From positions 1-64,000 of the forward strand of contig CAWKAN010000021.1 in the NCBI GenBank assembly GCA_963847615.1: 64,000 nucleotides of DNA, given 5' to 3'. This document shows positions 46,704 to 55,541 of the stretch, in pieces. Under the pieces are notes generated by a model. It was not told where the DNA came from and ran no database searches. It was given only the letters and a program-made list of their open reading frames with translations. The stretch is from Palsa-883 sp963847615 (lineage in GTDB: Bacteria > Pseudomonadota > Alphaproteobacteria > Acetobacterales > Acetobacteraceae). Both the position numbers and the translations under genes were made by a program. How positions within the stretch are numbered: position 1 is the first letter of the stretch; each line of letters starts with the position of its first letter.

Positions 46704-46798
46704 CCGATCAGGGCTGACCGATCAGGGCTGACCGATCAGGGCTGGCCGGTCAGGGCTGGCCGATCAGGGCCGACCGGTCAGGGCCGACCGGTCAGGGC
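46701..46798. repeat. 14-bp tandem repeat across convergent gene ends
   Basis: Seven units of TGACCGATCAGGGC with A/G and T/C variants. The first unit supplies the kinase stop codon; the middle supplies the stop of the convergent cytochrome b gene. Confidence 0.9.
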
Positions 46799-47399
46799 CG
46801 ACCCTGCGGGCGGCCGACCGGCCGACGGCCACGCTCGGCGGATCCCCCGCCTGCGCCGGCTTGCGCCCGGTCAGCATCGCCAGCACCAGGTTCTCCCGGT
46901 GCAGCCACGAGGACACCACCACCCCGACCAGGTGCAGCCCGATCACCCCCAGCAGAATATGCGCCGAGAGGTGGTGCAGGTGATCGACCCAGGGAACGCC
47001 GAAGAACCTGTCGGTCTCCGACATCCAGCCGCTGACCGAAACCACCAGCAGCAGCGCCAGCAGCACGACGATCATCGCCCCGCCGGCCGGGTTGTGGCCC
47101 AGATGGCGCGGCGCCTGGCCGCGGCCGAGGGCGCGCAGATAGCCCAGCACCGCGCGCGGCCCGCTGACGAAGCTGGCGAACCGCGCGTGGCGCGAGCCGA
47201 CCACGCCCCAGACGATGCGCGCCGCCACCAGCGCCAGCACGCCATAGCCGGCCCAATGGTGCAGCACGCGCGCGTCGTCGGTGGTGAGGTAGGTGATCAG
47301 CACCAGGATCGCCGTACCCCAGTGGAACACGCGGACGAAACGATCCCACACCGGGATCGTTGCGTTCTCCGCGTCGATCCAGGCGGACCTACTCCGCAT
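46764..47399 (-). CDS. cytochrome b561 family protein
   Basis: 211 aa di-heme membrane electron carrier. Histidines on predicted helices are visible in FHWGTAILVL, LHHWAGYGVLALVAARIVWG and HLSAHILLGVIGLHLVGVVVSS. About four membrane helices. The last ~20 residues read into the 14-bp repeat. The ATG at 47,399 overlaps the PepSY gene stop by 11 bases, so the two are an operon. It typically passes electrons from a dehydrogenase or detoxifies; no partner is obvious. Confidence 0.87.
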   Translation of the reverse strand: MRSRSAWIDAENATIPVWDRFVRVFHWGTAILVLITYLTTDDARVLHHWAGYGVLALVAARIVWGVVGSRHARFASFVSGPRAVLGYLRALGRGQAPRHLGHNPAGGAMIVVLLALLLVVSVSGWMSETDRFFGVPWVDHLHHLSAHILLGVIGLHLVGVVVSSWLHRENLVLAMLTGRKPAQAGDPPSVAVGRSAARRVGPDRSALTGRP

Positions 47400-47649
47400 T
47401 GTGGATCGCACCGGTCACCCCATCCAGCTCGAGCTCGAAGCGCCGGCCCTTGGCGTCGAGGCCCTTCGCCTCGTAGCAGCCATTGTGCATCGACAGGCTG
47501 CGGATCTGCGTGTAGCCGCGCTGGTGCAGGCTCTGCTCCATCGCGGTGCGGGTCATCGGCTGACCGGTGCTGGAACAGGATTCCTCGGCGAAGGCCGAGG
47601 GGACGGCGACGACGAGGCCAAGGCAGGCAATCAGAAGGGCACGGCGCAT
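47389..47649 (-). CDS. PepSY domain-containing exported protein
   Basis: 86 aa. Signal peptide MRRALLIACLGLVVAVPSAFA, then a PepSY-like module (MEQSLHQRGYTQIRSLSMHNGCYEAKGLDAKGRRFELELDGVTG) with two further cysteines (ESCSSTG, NGCYEA) that could pair. Ribosome site GGAGAGAG upstream of the ATG. Translationally overlaps the cytochrome b gene. Small PepSY proteins next to cytochrome b and a two-component system are a recurrent arrangement; a regulatory or folding role is inferred. Confidence 0.85.
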   Translation of the reverse strand: MRRALLIACLGLVVAVPSAFAEESCSSTGQPMTRTAMEQSLHQRGYTQIRSLSMHNGCYEAKGLDAKGRRFELELDGVTGAIHNAE

Positions 47650-47849
47650 GGGACTCTCTCCTGTGGGTTGCGAACGCCGCGCACCCTGGAGAGGTTGGCT
47701 TACGCCGGCCTTACGCTTTGTCGGTTGTCCCCGCCTGCCGCGCCGCCCGCCATCCGGCACTTCCGCCGGGGAACCGCGGAGCGCGCCCCGCACCATCATC
47801 TGGCAGGATCATCTGCCAGGCCGTCATCCGGATCGGCATACAAGAGGGT

Positions 47850-48191
47850 CTACAGCCTGGCCTCGGCAACGACGCTGACGTGTCCTACCCCACGGGCGCC
47901 GGGGGCAGCCTGTTTCACGACGATGACAACATCCTGGCCCAGCAACGTGAGAAAGTGGATCAGACGCTCGGTCGAGAAGCCGGCAAGCTGCCCGCGCAGC
48001 AGCCGGGATATTTTGGGCTGGTCGATACCGAACAACGCGGCAGCCTTGGCCTGCGTCAACCGCCGGGCGCGGATCGCGGCCGTGATCTGCATGGCAAGGT
48101 CGGCCTTCGTCAGGCGTTCCTCGGGATTGGGCAGGCCGAGATCGGCAAACACATTGCCGCTACCTTCCGCGATCTTGAAATCGTCACGCAT
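47850..48191 (-). CDS. HigA-type XRE antitoxin
   Basis: 113 aa DNA-binding antitoxin. HTH motif ADLAMQITAAIRARRLTQAKAAALFGIDQPKISRLLRGQ followed by FSTERLIHFLTLLGQDVVIVV. The ATG at 48,191 overlaps the toxin stop by eight bases, toxin gene first, as in higBA-type modules. It is expected to neutralise the neighbouring RelE-like toxin and repress the operon. Confidence 0.87.
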   Translation of the reverse strand: MRDDFKIAEGSGNVFADLGLPNPEERLTKADLAMQITAAIRARRLTQAKAAALFGIDQPKISRLLRGQLAGFSTERLIHFLTLLGQDVVIVVKQAAPGARGVGHVSVVAEARL

Positions 48192-48576
48192 CTTTCGTCC
48201 CTTTCTGCCGCCTTGCAGCGGCTTCATGCTCTTCCCGGATCCGCTTGAGGCGAGCGTCGATCAGGTTGATATCGGTCCTCGGTGTTCCAACCCCCGCCTT
48301 TGATTTCTTCTGAAACACATGCAGCACATAGATTCGGCCGGGCCACCTGACGGTGTAAACGGCGCGAAACGTGTCGCCGGCCTGGTCCACAACGACTTCC
48401 AGCACGCTCGCGTCCCCATAGCCGCGCAGCGGCTTGGCGCTTGCATGCTTGCCACCCTTCTGTGCCTCAAAGAGGGCCTGGCCGACCGCATCTCTCACAT
48501 CCTCATGGAGGGCGGAAAGCGCCTCTTTGGTGCGGCCAATCCAAAAGACCAGTTTGAGATTGGGCCGGATCGCCAT
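48184..48576 (-). CDS. RelE/HigB-type toxin
   Basis: 130 aa, ParE/RelE superfamily of the phage-derived Gp49-like type. Features: VFWIGRTKEALSALHEDVRDAVGQALFEAQ, AKPLRGYGDASVLEVVVDQAGDTFRAVYTVRWPGRIYVLHVFQKKSK. The last segment is the characteristic beta-sheet/basic motif. It likely cleaves mRNA at the ribosome. The C-terminus is Lys/Arg-rich. Start fixed by the ATG at 48,576 just downstream of a palindromic operator. Confidence 0.88.
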   Translation of the reverse strand: MAIRPNLKLVFWIGRTKEALSALHEDVRDAVGQALFEAQKGGKHASAKPLRGYGDASVLEVVVDQAGDTFRAVYTVRWPGRIYVLHVFQKKSKAGVGTPRTDINLIDARLKRIREEHEAAARRQKGTKDA

Positions 48577-48582
48577 GGACCC

Positions 48583-48604
48583 ATTATGCCCAAGTTAGCA
48601 TAAT
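48583..48604 (-). promoter_or_regulatory. likely toxin-antitoxin operator/promoter
   Basis: ATTATGC, 8 bases, GCATAAT: a perfect inverted repeat starting 7 bases upstream of the toxin ATG. On the minus strand TTGCCA and CATAAT lie 16 bases apart, a plausible sigma-70 promoter overlapping the palindrome, as expected for autoregulation. Confidence 0.6.
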
Positions 48605-48698
48605 TGGCAAGGGGACTGCTCCGGTGGCGCCGTGCAGGGTTCGGTGGGCTGTTTCCGGCAACTGGGGTATACGCCGGCGCGGCAAGAGGGCACGGACC

Positions 48699-49562
48699 AT
48701 GCAGGACGACCAACAACACCCCGGGCACCCCGCCCAGGAACGCATCGTGCTTGTGGGCGACATCGCCATCGCCAATCACCTGCCGTTCGCCCTGATCGCC
48801 GGCCCCTGCCAGATCGAATCCCGCGCCCACGCCCTCGAAGTCGCCGCCGCGCTGCGCGAACTCTCCGCCGCCACCGGCGTGCCGGTGATCTACAAATCCA
48901 GCTACGACAAGGCCAACCGCACCAGCGCCACCGCCGCCCGCGGCATCGGCATGGCCGAGGGCCTCGCCATCCTCGCCGAGGTCCGCGCCCGCACCGGGCT
49001 TCCCACCCTCACCGACGTGCACGCCCCCGAGCAGTGCGCCCAAGCCGCCGAGGCGGTGGACGTGCTGCAGATCCCCGCCTTCCTCTGCCGCCAGACCGAC
49101 CTGCTGCTCGCCGCCGGGCGGACCGGCCGCGCCATCAACGTCAAGAAGGGCCAGTTCCTCGCCCCCTGGGACATGGCGAACGTCGCGGCCAAGATCGCCT
49201 CCACCGGCAACCACAACATCCTGCTGTGCGAGCGCGGCGTCAGCTTCGGCTACAACACCCTGGTCAGCGACTTTCGCGCGCTGCCGATCATGGCGCGCAC
49301 CGGCTACCCGGTGGTGTTCGACGCCACGCACTCGGTGCAGCAGCCGGGCGGGCAGGGGACCTCCTCGGGCGGGCAGCGCGAGTTCGCCCCGGTGCTGGCC
49401 CGCGCCGCGCTGGCGGTCGGTGTCGCCGCGGTGTTCATCGAGACCCACCCCGACCCCGACCGCGCCCCCAGCGACGGGCCGAACATGATCCCGCTGCGCG
49501 AAATGCCGGCGCTGGTCGCCAGGCTGCAAGCCTTCGACCAACTGGCGAAGCGCGGCGGATAA
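48699..49562 (+). CDS. kdsA: 3-deoxy-8-phosphooctulonate synthase
   Basis: Makes KDO-8-phosphate from arabinose-5-phosphate and PEP for lipopolysaccharide. It is 287 aa. Family motifs in order: LIAGPCQIESRAHAL, KSSYDKANRTSATAARG, IPAFLCRQTDLLLAAG, NVKKGQFLAPWDM, ERGVSFGYNTLVSD and FDATHSVQQPGGQGTSSGGQREF. The Cys in AGPCQIES is compatible with the metal-dependent class. Usual neighbours (pyrG, eno) are absent from this window. Confidence 0.96.
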   Translation: MQDDQQHPGHPAQERIVLVGDIAIANHLPFALIAGPCQIESRAHALEVAAALRELSAATGVPVIYKSSYDKANRTSATAARGIGMAEGLAILAEVRARTGLPTLTDVHAPEQCAQAAEAVDVLQIPAFLCRQTDLLLAAGRTGRAINVKKGQFLAPWDMANVAAKIASTGNHNILLCERGVSFGYNTLVSDFRALPIMARTGYPVVFDATHSVQQPGGQGTSSGGQREFAPVLARAALAVGVAAVFIETHPDPDRAPSDGPNMIPLREMPALVARLQAFDQLAKRGG

Positions 49563-49680
49563 AACGCAATCGCAACGCTCTGCCGCGCCGGCGCGCCCCC
49601 CGCCGCCCGAGGCAATCGCGCGCGCCGCCCGCGACCCGCGTCGCCGGCCATGCCGTGGCGGGCGCCGCCGCGGCGCGCGT

Positions 49681-51765
49681 TCAGTGCGATCGATCCAGCC
49701 ACGCCGCCATGAGCCGGGCGACAGGCGGATCGGCAGCGCTGGCGCGGGGCCCGAGCGCCATCGCCGGCGAGCCGCCGGCGCACCCCACGCCCGCTTCGCA
49801 CGCCGCCTTCAGGTGCAGCAGCAGAATGCGGCGAACCTCGGCGATCGCCTGCGGATTGGCCTGGTTGGAGTGGCCCGAGCGCACCACCAGCTCGGAGGCG
49901 GTTCCGTCAAGATGCGCGCTGGCGTAAGCGACCACGCCGTCGTTGCCGCTCTCCACCGGGCCGTCGCCGTTCACCGCAATGATCGAATGGGCGGCAACGC
50001 CGGGTACGATGGGCAGCGCCGCCAGGACCTTGATGAACGGACTGCCCGGCGTCATGGCGAAAACGCTGCTGCCGACCCGCGTCTTGGCCGGATCAATCCG
50101 CAGCGCCGCGGCGTTGTTGACCAAAACACCGCCCACCGCCTGCGCCACGCTCAGCGGCAACCGCACCAGCCTGGCGACCAGTTGCGCCACCCCGAAGCCC
50201 GCGACGTAGCTGCCCCGCTGCGGCGTCGAGAGGAAGATGACGCGGCTCACATACGGGCTGTGCTCGAAGAACATGGCGCGCTGGACCAAGTCGCGGGTGT
50301 CCGCCGGCAGGTCCAACGCGGCGAGCGGCTGTTGGCTGAACCCATCCCAGAAGCTGGAGCCGGAATCGACCACCAGCATCTTGGCCAGCAGGCCGCCCTG
50401 GCTGTGGCCGATGACGACCATGCGGCGCAGCGCCGGGTCCTTGCCGCCGGGATCGATCTTGGCCACGGCATCCCGCAGCGCCTCGCGCAGCAGCAATGCC
50501 GAATACGGAATGGGATTGCCGGTCTCGTAGCTGAAGAACCAGAACTGGAAATGCTCCCTGATCCGCGCATCGCTCTGCAGCTCGTTGACCATGTCGGCCC
50601 AGCGGCCGGCGCTCGAGGCCGTGCCATGGACGAACACCACGGGAAACCGGCCCGGCAGGTAGGGTCCCATGGCGACCAGCCTGGTGGGGGTCCGCTCGAG
50701 CAGATCCCCGATCAGGAAGCCGCGCAGTTCGCGCGCCCAGATCTCCGGGTCGCTCAACCCATAGGCGAGCGTGGCGCTGCGCTCGACTTCGAGCGGAACC
50801 TCCTGTCCACCGAGGCGGATCGTCGTCGCCTCCGACGGCGGGTGCAGCTCCAGGGTGGCGTCCAGCTTCCCGGACGCAAGCCGCCGGCGGGCGTCGGGGA
50901 TGCGCAGCACGGCGGTGACCGGGATTTTCATCCGCGGGGCGATTTGCAGCCCTTGCTCGGGGTTGAGCGGAACCCCACCGGCGGCGAGCGGCGCCCCGAT
51001 GCCGGCCTGGCGATAGGTGTTCCGCAGGCCGCGCACCTCGAAGTCGCCGATCGGCACGAAATCGACCAGCTTCCGGCCGGCCCAGACCAGCGTTGCCGGA
51101 TCGAAGCCGACCCGCAGCGTGCCGAACGGCAGGGCGAGGTCGCCGCCGCGCGGCTCGACGTGCAGGCCGTCCGCCGATGCGAACGCCGAGGTCAGGGCGC
51201 GATTGTACAGATCGCAGGCGGGGCGCAGGCGCGGATCGTAGCGGCCCGGCGCCGCGTCCGCCCCGTCGGGGAACAGGAAGGCATAGGCATAGACCGCGGC
51301 GGCCAGGGCGTAGGCGCGCTGTCCGGTTCGCTCGGCGTGCTGCAGCGACATCTCCGCCAGCGCGAAGACCGCGTCGCTGCCGGCGGTGCCGTCGGCGAGT
51401 TTTGCCTGCAGCGCGGCGAGGGTTGCCTCCGGGTCGGTCGCAAATTGTTCGTTCAGGCCCCACCGGGTCAGCACGATGCGGCTGGCTTCGCTGAGCTCGC
51501 CGCTGGCCAGGACATTGTCCGTCAGCTTCTGGTAGGCGGTCTGCGGATCGACCCGCGTGACGCTGACCGGCGTGGTGCAGCCGGCGATGGCAAGGCAGCA
51601 CAACGCGACAATGGCGAGCCGGCCCGCCGCGCGGTGTCCGGATCGCGGGCGGAACGGCCAGCCCAGCGCAACAAGCCAACGGCGCCGCGGCTTGCCTGCC
51701 GCACCGCCACGGCATCCCGGCCGCCGGTCCTGCCCGACCGGAGAGCCGGCAATCACGGATCGCAT
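49681..51765 (-). CDS. lipoprotein alpha/beta hydrolase
   Basis: About 694 aa. A lipobox (LAIVALCCLAIAGC) after a long basic N-region indicates an envelope lipoprotein, lipidated at the Cys of GCTTPVS. The C-terminal half is an alpha/beta hydrolase: VVFVHGTASSAGRWADMVNEL (oxyanion side), nucleophile VIGHSQGGLLAKML, and a late Asp/His region (ESGNDGVVAYASAHLDG, VVRSGHSNQANPQAIAEVRRILL). The start is uncertain: ATG at 51,765 is used, but a TTG 36 bases upstream is also open. Likely a lipase/esterase; substrate unknown. Confidence 0.85.
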   Translation of the reverse strand: MRSVIAGSPVGQDRRPGCRGGAAGKPRRRWLVALGWPFRPRSGHRAAGRLAIVALCCLAIAGCTTPVSVTRVDPQTAYQKLTDNVLASGELSEASRIVLTRWGLNEQFATDPEATLAALQAKLADGTAGSDAVFALAEMSLQHAERTGQRAYALAAAVYAYAFLFPDGADAAPGRYDPRLRPACDLYNRALTSAFASADGLHVEPRGGDLALPFGTLRVGFDPATLVWAGRKLVDFVPIGDFEVRGLRNTYRQAGIGAPLAAGGVPLNPEQGLQIAPRMKIPVTAVLRIPDARRRLASGKLDATLELHPPSEATTIRLGGQEVPLEVERSATLAYGLSDPEIWARELRGFLIGDLLERTPTRLVAMGPYLPGRFPVVFVHGTASSAGRWADMVNELQSDARIREHFQFWFFSYETGNPIPYSALLLREALRDAVAKIDPGGKDPALRRMVVIGHSQGGLLAKMLVVDSGSSFWDGFSQQPLAALDLPADTRDLVQRAMFFEHSPYVSRVIFLSTPQRGSYVAGFGVAQLVARLVRLPLSVAQAVGGVLVNNAAALRIDPAKTRVGSSVFAMTPGSPFIKVLAALPIVPGVAAHSIIAVNGDGPVESGNDGVVAYASAHLDGTASELVVRSGHSNQANPQAIAEVRRILLLHLKAACEAGVGCAGGSPAMALGPRASAADPPVARLMAAWLDRSH

Positions 51766-52249
51766 CCGTCGCACGAGGTCCAGGGTCCACCTGTCCTGCA
51801 AATCGCCTGGAAGCTGGCGCTCACCTCGGGCATCGGGCCATCCATCGCCAGGGGCTGCACGACAGCGCCGCGATCATCCCGCCGTGCCGTCACGGCCGGG
51901 ACATGGTTCGCGCGCATGCCATCGAACCGCGCCCGTCCAGCCGACGCGTTGCCGCCCTCGATCGCAGCCGGGGCCGTCGGCAACTTTAATGCCAATCTGT
52001 ACATCCGGCGCCAGCATCGCATCATTCGCCTCCCGATGCATGGCATCCTCGCCGATCTCGGACCGAAGTTCCAGTTGCCGAGCCAGCCGGATTTGCCCCC
52101 CCGTTTGACACCACTGCGTGATGGATACCCGCCAGGGGGGGCTTGCAAGGCCGCGATAAATTGGTCAAGCCTGCGACGGGTGGAGACGGTCGTTGGTGGA
52201 CGCAGCGCCGGTTCGCGGCGAGCGGGTTTCCCGGGTTGGAGGCGTCGCG
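51766..52249. other. intergenic region, no gene seen
   Basis: Divergent spacing between the lipoprotein hydrolase and the small membrane protein. No recognised repeat, RNA or convincing frame; both promoters should lie here. Confidence 0.4.
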
Positions 52250-52756
52250 GTGAACGATGGCACGCTGCAAAAATTGGGCCTCCTGCCCAAGCTGGTCATC
52301 GCCTCGGCCATCGTTCTGGTCGCGGCAGGCGCGCTTTGGCACGGGGTTAGCCTGGCGGCGTTTGATCGCATGTGGCGCGATTTGTCCGACCGGCCAGGCG
52401 GACCGATGCGGTTCCGCTTCATCCTGCAGCCGTCGATGGCGGCGATCGCCGCGACCCTCGATGGCATCAAGGACGCGCGAACCGGCCGCTCCGCGTATTT
52501 CTGGACAGTCGTGCGCAACAAGCGGGAGCGCCTCGCGCGTTTGGGTGAAGGATTGACCGCGACCGCCAGGATCATCCTGCTCGGCCTCGTGATGGATGTG
52601 ATTTATCAACTTATTGTGTTGCAGACGTTCTATCCGGTTGAGGCGCTGATCATCGCCGTCGTGCTGGCTTTTGTTCCTTACCTGCTGATCCGCGGTCCCG
52701 TCACGCGTATCGCGCGCTGGCGGCGCGGCGGTGCGTCTGGCGGTGAAACAAGCTGA
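52250..52756 (+). CDS. hypothetical small membrane protein
   Basis: 168 aa. GTG start chosen because GGAGG lies seven bases upstream. An N-terminal hydrophobic segment (LVIASAIVLVAAGALWHGVSL) and two more near the C-terminus (IILLGLVMDVIYQLIVLQTF, VEALIIAVVLAFVPYLLI) give about three helices; the middle (residues ~40-100) is soluble. FYPVEALIIAVVLAFVPYLLIRGP is reminiscent of small inner-membrane proteins of unknown function. No family is assigned with confidence. It stands alone. Confidence 0.7.
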   Translation: MNDGTLQKLGLLPKLVIASAIVLVAAGALWHGVSLAAFDRMWRDLSDRPGGPMRFRFILQPSMAAIAATLDGIKDARTGRSAYFWTVVRNKRERLARLGEGLTATARIILLGLVMDVIYQLIVLQTFYPVEALIIAVVLAFVPYLLIRGPVTRIARWRRGGASGGETS

Positions 52757-53120
52757 GCGCGCAACATGCCTGTGTGTCAGCCCGCAGCGGGTTTGTCGCC
52801 ACGCCGCAGCGCCGACGGGTTCCCCCCGAGCCACCCGAGGCAACCCGATGGCGCGCCGTCCGGGAGCGGACCCCGGCTTGGACCGCAACGAAGGATCGGG
52901 CCGGTCAGTGGTGAGCAACTCAGCGGTGCATGGCTCGAACTTCGTCTGGTGATACTCCGTCCCGGTTGGCATCGAGAGTCTCATGTCGTTTCACGGCGCG
53001 ATGCCGTTGCCGCCCGTTCCGGGTGTCATCATGGTGCCGCCTGTCGCGAGCATCCTGCCAGCGCGGGGGGAAACCGCTGCTCCGGGGGGGCAGAAGTTAT
53101 CGGAAAGAAAGGTGGCTTGC
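52757..53120. other. intergenic region, no gene seen
   Basis: Separates the two small membrane-protein genes. I saw no repeat or reliable coding signal. Confidence 0.4.
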
Positions 53121-53564
53121 ATGGCAGATCCACGCATCGACCCGGTCGGGGACAGGTTCGAAGTAAGGGTAACAGCGGACAGCCATTTCGCCTGGCTGCG
53201 CACCCGCGCCAGCGTCGAACGTACGCTGATGTCGTGGATCCGCACGGCGGTTTCGCTGATCGGCTTCGGCTTCACGATCGTCCAGTTCTTCCAGCGCATG
53301 GAAGAGCTTCCGGGGGTCAACCCCGCCCATCATCCGGCCGCGCCGCGGGACCTCGGGCTTGCGTTGATTTCCTGCGGCATCCTGGCTCTTGCCGTTTCAA
53401 TTTGGCAGTACCATTGGACGCTTCGTTACCTGTGGAGCGGAAGTTTTGCGTCGATCGCGGGCATGACCAAGGAGGGGCTGCAAACGCCGCTTTATGCCGT
53501 CGCCTTCGCCCTCATGTTGATCGGCGTATTCGCTTTCTTCGCCGTACTGCTGCGTTTCGTGTAA
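53121..53564 (+). CDS. DUF202 (YidH-like) membrane protein
   Basis: 147 aa. DUF202 signature HFAWLRTRASVERTLMSWIRTAVSLIGFGFTIVQFFQRM at the N-terminus, with three membrane helices: the FGFTIVQFF segment, LGLALISCGILALAVSIWQY and LYAVAFALMLIGVFAFFAVLL. AAAGGTGG precedes the ATG. Function unknown; the family is frequently near transport or stress genes. Confidence 0.88.
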   Translation: MADPRIDPVGDRFEVRVTADSHFAWLRTRASVERTLMSWIRTAVSLIGFGFTIVQFFQRMEELPGVNPAHHPAAPRDLGLALISCGILALAVSIWQYHWTLRYLWSGSFASIAGMTKEGLQTPLYAVAFALMLIGVFAFFAVLLRFV

Positions 53565-53939
53565 GCTGCCGGGATGCAGGGCCTGCCAACCGCCTGGCGG
53601 TTGTGGAATTACCAACCTTACCAGCGGAGATCGCGATGGCGAAAACAGGTCCAAATGGCCGAGGTCACGGTGCCGCTTGGTCTGTTCCAGCGCATCCGGC
53701 AGCGATCTCGGAATCTTCATCAAAGGCCGCCGTGAGATGTTGAGCACCCGACATCTGCCCGCGGTTGCCAGGGGCGTCACGCAAGATCGGCGTTCGGATA
53801 CCGGCCGGCGAGCTGGCGTCCTTGGGTTTTCGGCCGTTATGGCGCGCGTGGGCGCGCCAAGGACGCACCCCCGACCAGGCCTCTCTTGCAGCAGCCTGAG
53901 TCGGTTGCCAGTGGTCGGTCGTCGGCGCCGGTCCGGGGA
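53565..53939. other. intergenic region, no gene seen
   Basis: Upstream of the sulfatase maturase. Nothing beyond ordinary GC-rich sequence was recognised; the sulfatase operon promoter is presumably here. Confidence 0.35.
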
Positions 53940-55446
53940 ATGCCGTCTGCGGCCGACGTCATGACAAACGGCATCGAAGCCGCTTCGCCGCCCCCGCCGC
54001 CGACGGCCGACGGCCCACCGGGCTTCCACCTGCTGGCGAAACCGAGCGGGTCCACCTGCAACATCGATTGCACCTACTGCTTCTTTCTCTCCAAGGAGGC
54101 ACTGTACCCGAACGACAAGCACCGGATGTCCGATGCCACGCTCGAGGCATACATCCGCCAGTTGCTGGAGTCGCACCGTACGCCGCAGGTCACCGTCGCC
54201 TGGCAGGGCGGCGAGCCGACGCTGATGAAGCTCGAGTTTTTCCGCCGTGCCGTCGAATTGGTCGAGAAATATCGCCGGCCCGGTCAGCAGGTGCAGCACA
54301 CGTTCCAGACCAACGGCCTGCTGCTCGACGAAGACTGGTGCAGGTTCTTCAAGCAACACGACTTCCTGGTCGGCTTGAGCGTCGACGGCCCGCGCGAGCT
54401 GCACGACGCCTACCGCCGCGACCGCCGCGGACAGGGTACCTTCGACCTGGTGATGCAGGGCTGGCGGCAGCTGCGCCGACACGGCGTCGAATTCAACATC
54501 CTGTGCACGGTCAACGCCGCCAACGAACAGCACGGCCGCACGGTCTATCGTTTCTTTCGCGACGAGCTGGGCGCGAAATGGGTGCAGTTCATCCCGATCG
54601 TCGAGCGCGCGACCGAGCAGACGCTGGAGATCGCCAACCAGGGCTGGAGCGAACGCGCCGGGCGCAAGCGTCTGCTCTATACGCAAACCGGCAACCTGGT
54701 CACCGAGCGCTCGGTCGGCGGCACGCAATACGGCCGTTTCCTTGTCGACATCTTCGAGGAATGGGTGCGCCACGACGTGGGCCGGGTTTTCGTGCAGCTC
54801 TTCGACGTAACGCTCGAGGCCTGTTTCGGCCGCCATCTGCTGTGCATTCACGCCCCCACCTGCGGCTACGGCCCGGCGTTGGAGGCCAACGGCGATCTCT
54901 ACGCCTGCGATCATTTCGTCGAGCCGGACTATCAGCTGGGCAACATCCACCAGACGCACATGCAGACGCTGGTGGCCTCGCCCGAGCAGCGCAAATTCGG
55001 CCAGGACAAGCACGATACGCTGACCGCCCAGTGCCAGCGGCTGCGAGGTCCGGCCGTTGTGCAACGGCGGCTGTCCGAAGGACCGGTTCGCGCTGTCGCG
55101 CGACGGCGAGCCGGGGCAGAACTACCTGTGTCCGGGCCTGGAGCTGTTTTTCACCCACACGCGCCCGGCGATGCACGCGATGGCCGGGCTGCTGCAACGC
55201 AACCGCCCGCCGTCCGAGGTGATGGCCTCGATCGCCGCGGAGGACAAGCGGCGCGGCCCCTACCGGCCGTGTCCCTGCGGCAGCGGCCGGAAGTTCCGCT
55301 TCTGTCACGGCGACAGCGCGCCGCTCTCGCCGTTCAGCGGCGTGAACGCCGCGGCGGCCACGCCGCAGGACAGGCGGGTCATCGCCGAGCGTGGCGAACC
55401 GCGCCAAGCAGCGTCGCCCGGCGGCGCGCATGGGGCAATCGACTGA
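53940..55446 (+). pseudogene. anaerobic sulfatase maturase with SEC-C tail, frameshifted
   Basis: Radical-SAM enzyme that converts the active-site Cys of sulfatases to formylglycine. The CxxxCxxC cluster is Cys40, Cys44, Cys47 (STCNIDCTYCFF). TVAWQGGEPTLM is the SAM-binding GGE motif, then FQTNGLLLDEDW and a SPASM region with CGYGPALEANGDLYACDHFVEP. The frame changes near 55,040: removing one C gives CQRCEVRPLCNGGCPKDRF, the expected auxiliary-cluster sequence. It then runs to a C-terminal SEC-C zinc motif (PCPCGSGRKFRFCHG) near the end. The sulfatase gene follows 95 bases later. Confidence 0.88.
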
Positions 55447-55541
55447 AACGGTGTCGCCGCGCGGCGGCGTGCAGCGCGGCTTTCGTCCAGGGGTTTGTGA
55501 CGGCGGCCTGGCGCCTGGCTCAACCAAGAAGGTAGAGATTC

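Noticed and set aside
46701..46798. 14-bp repeats as CRISPR or iteron-type origin
   Set aside because: Too short for CRISPR repeats with no spacers; no replication initiator gene or AT-rich unwinding region nearby.
51810..52350. Coding frame in the region upstream of the small membrane protein
   Set aside because: No conserved motif, no ribosome site, and it runs antisense into the lipoprotein hydrolase gene.
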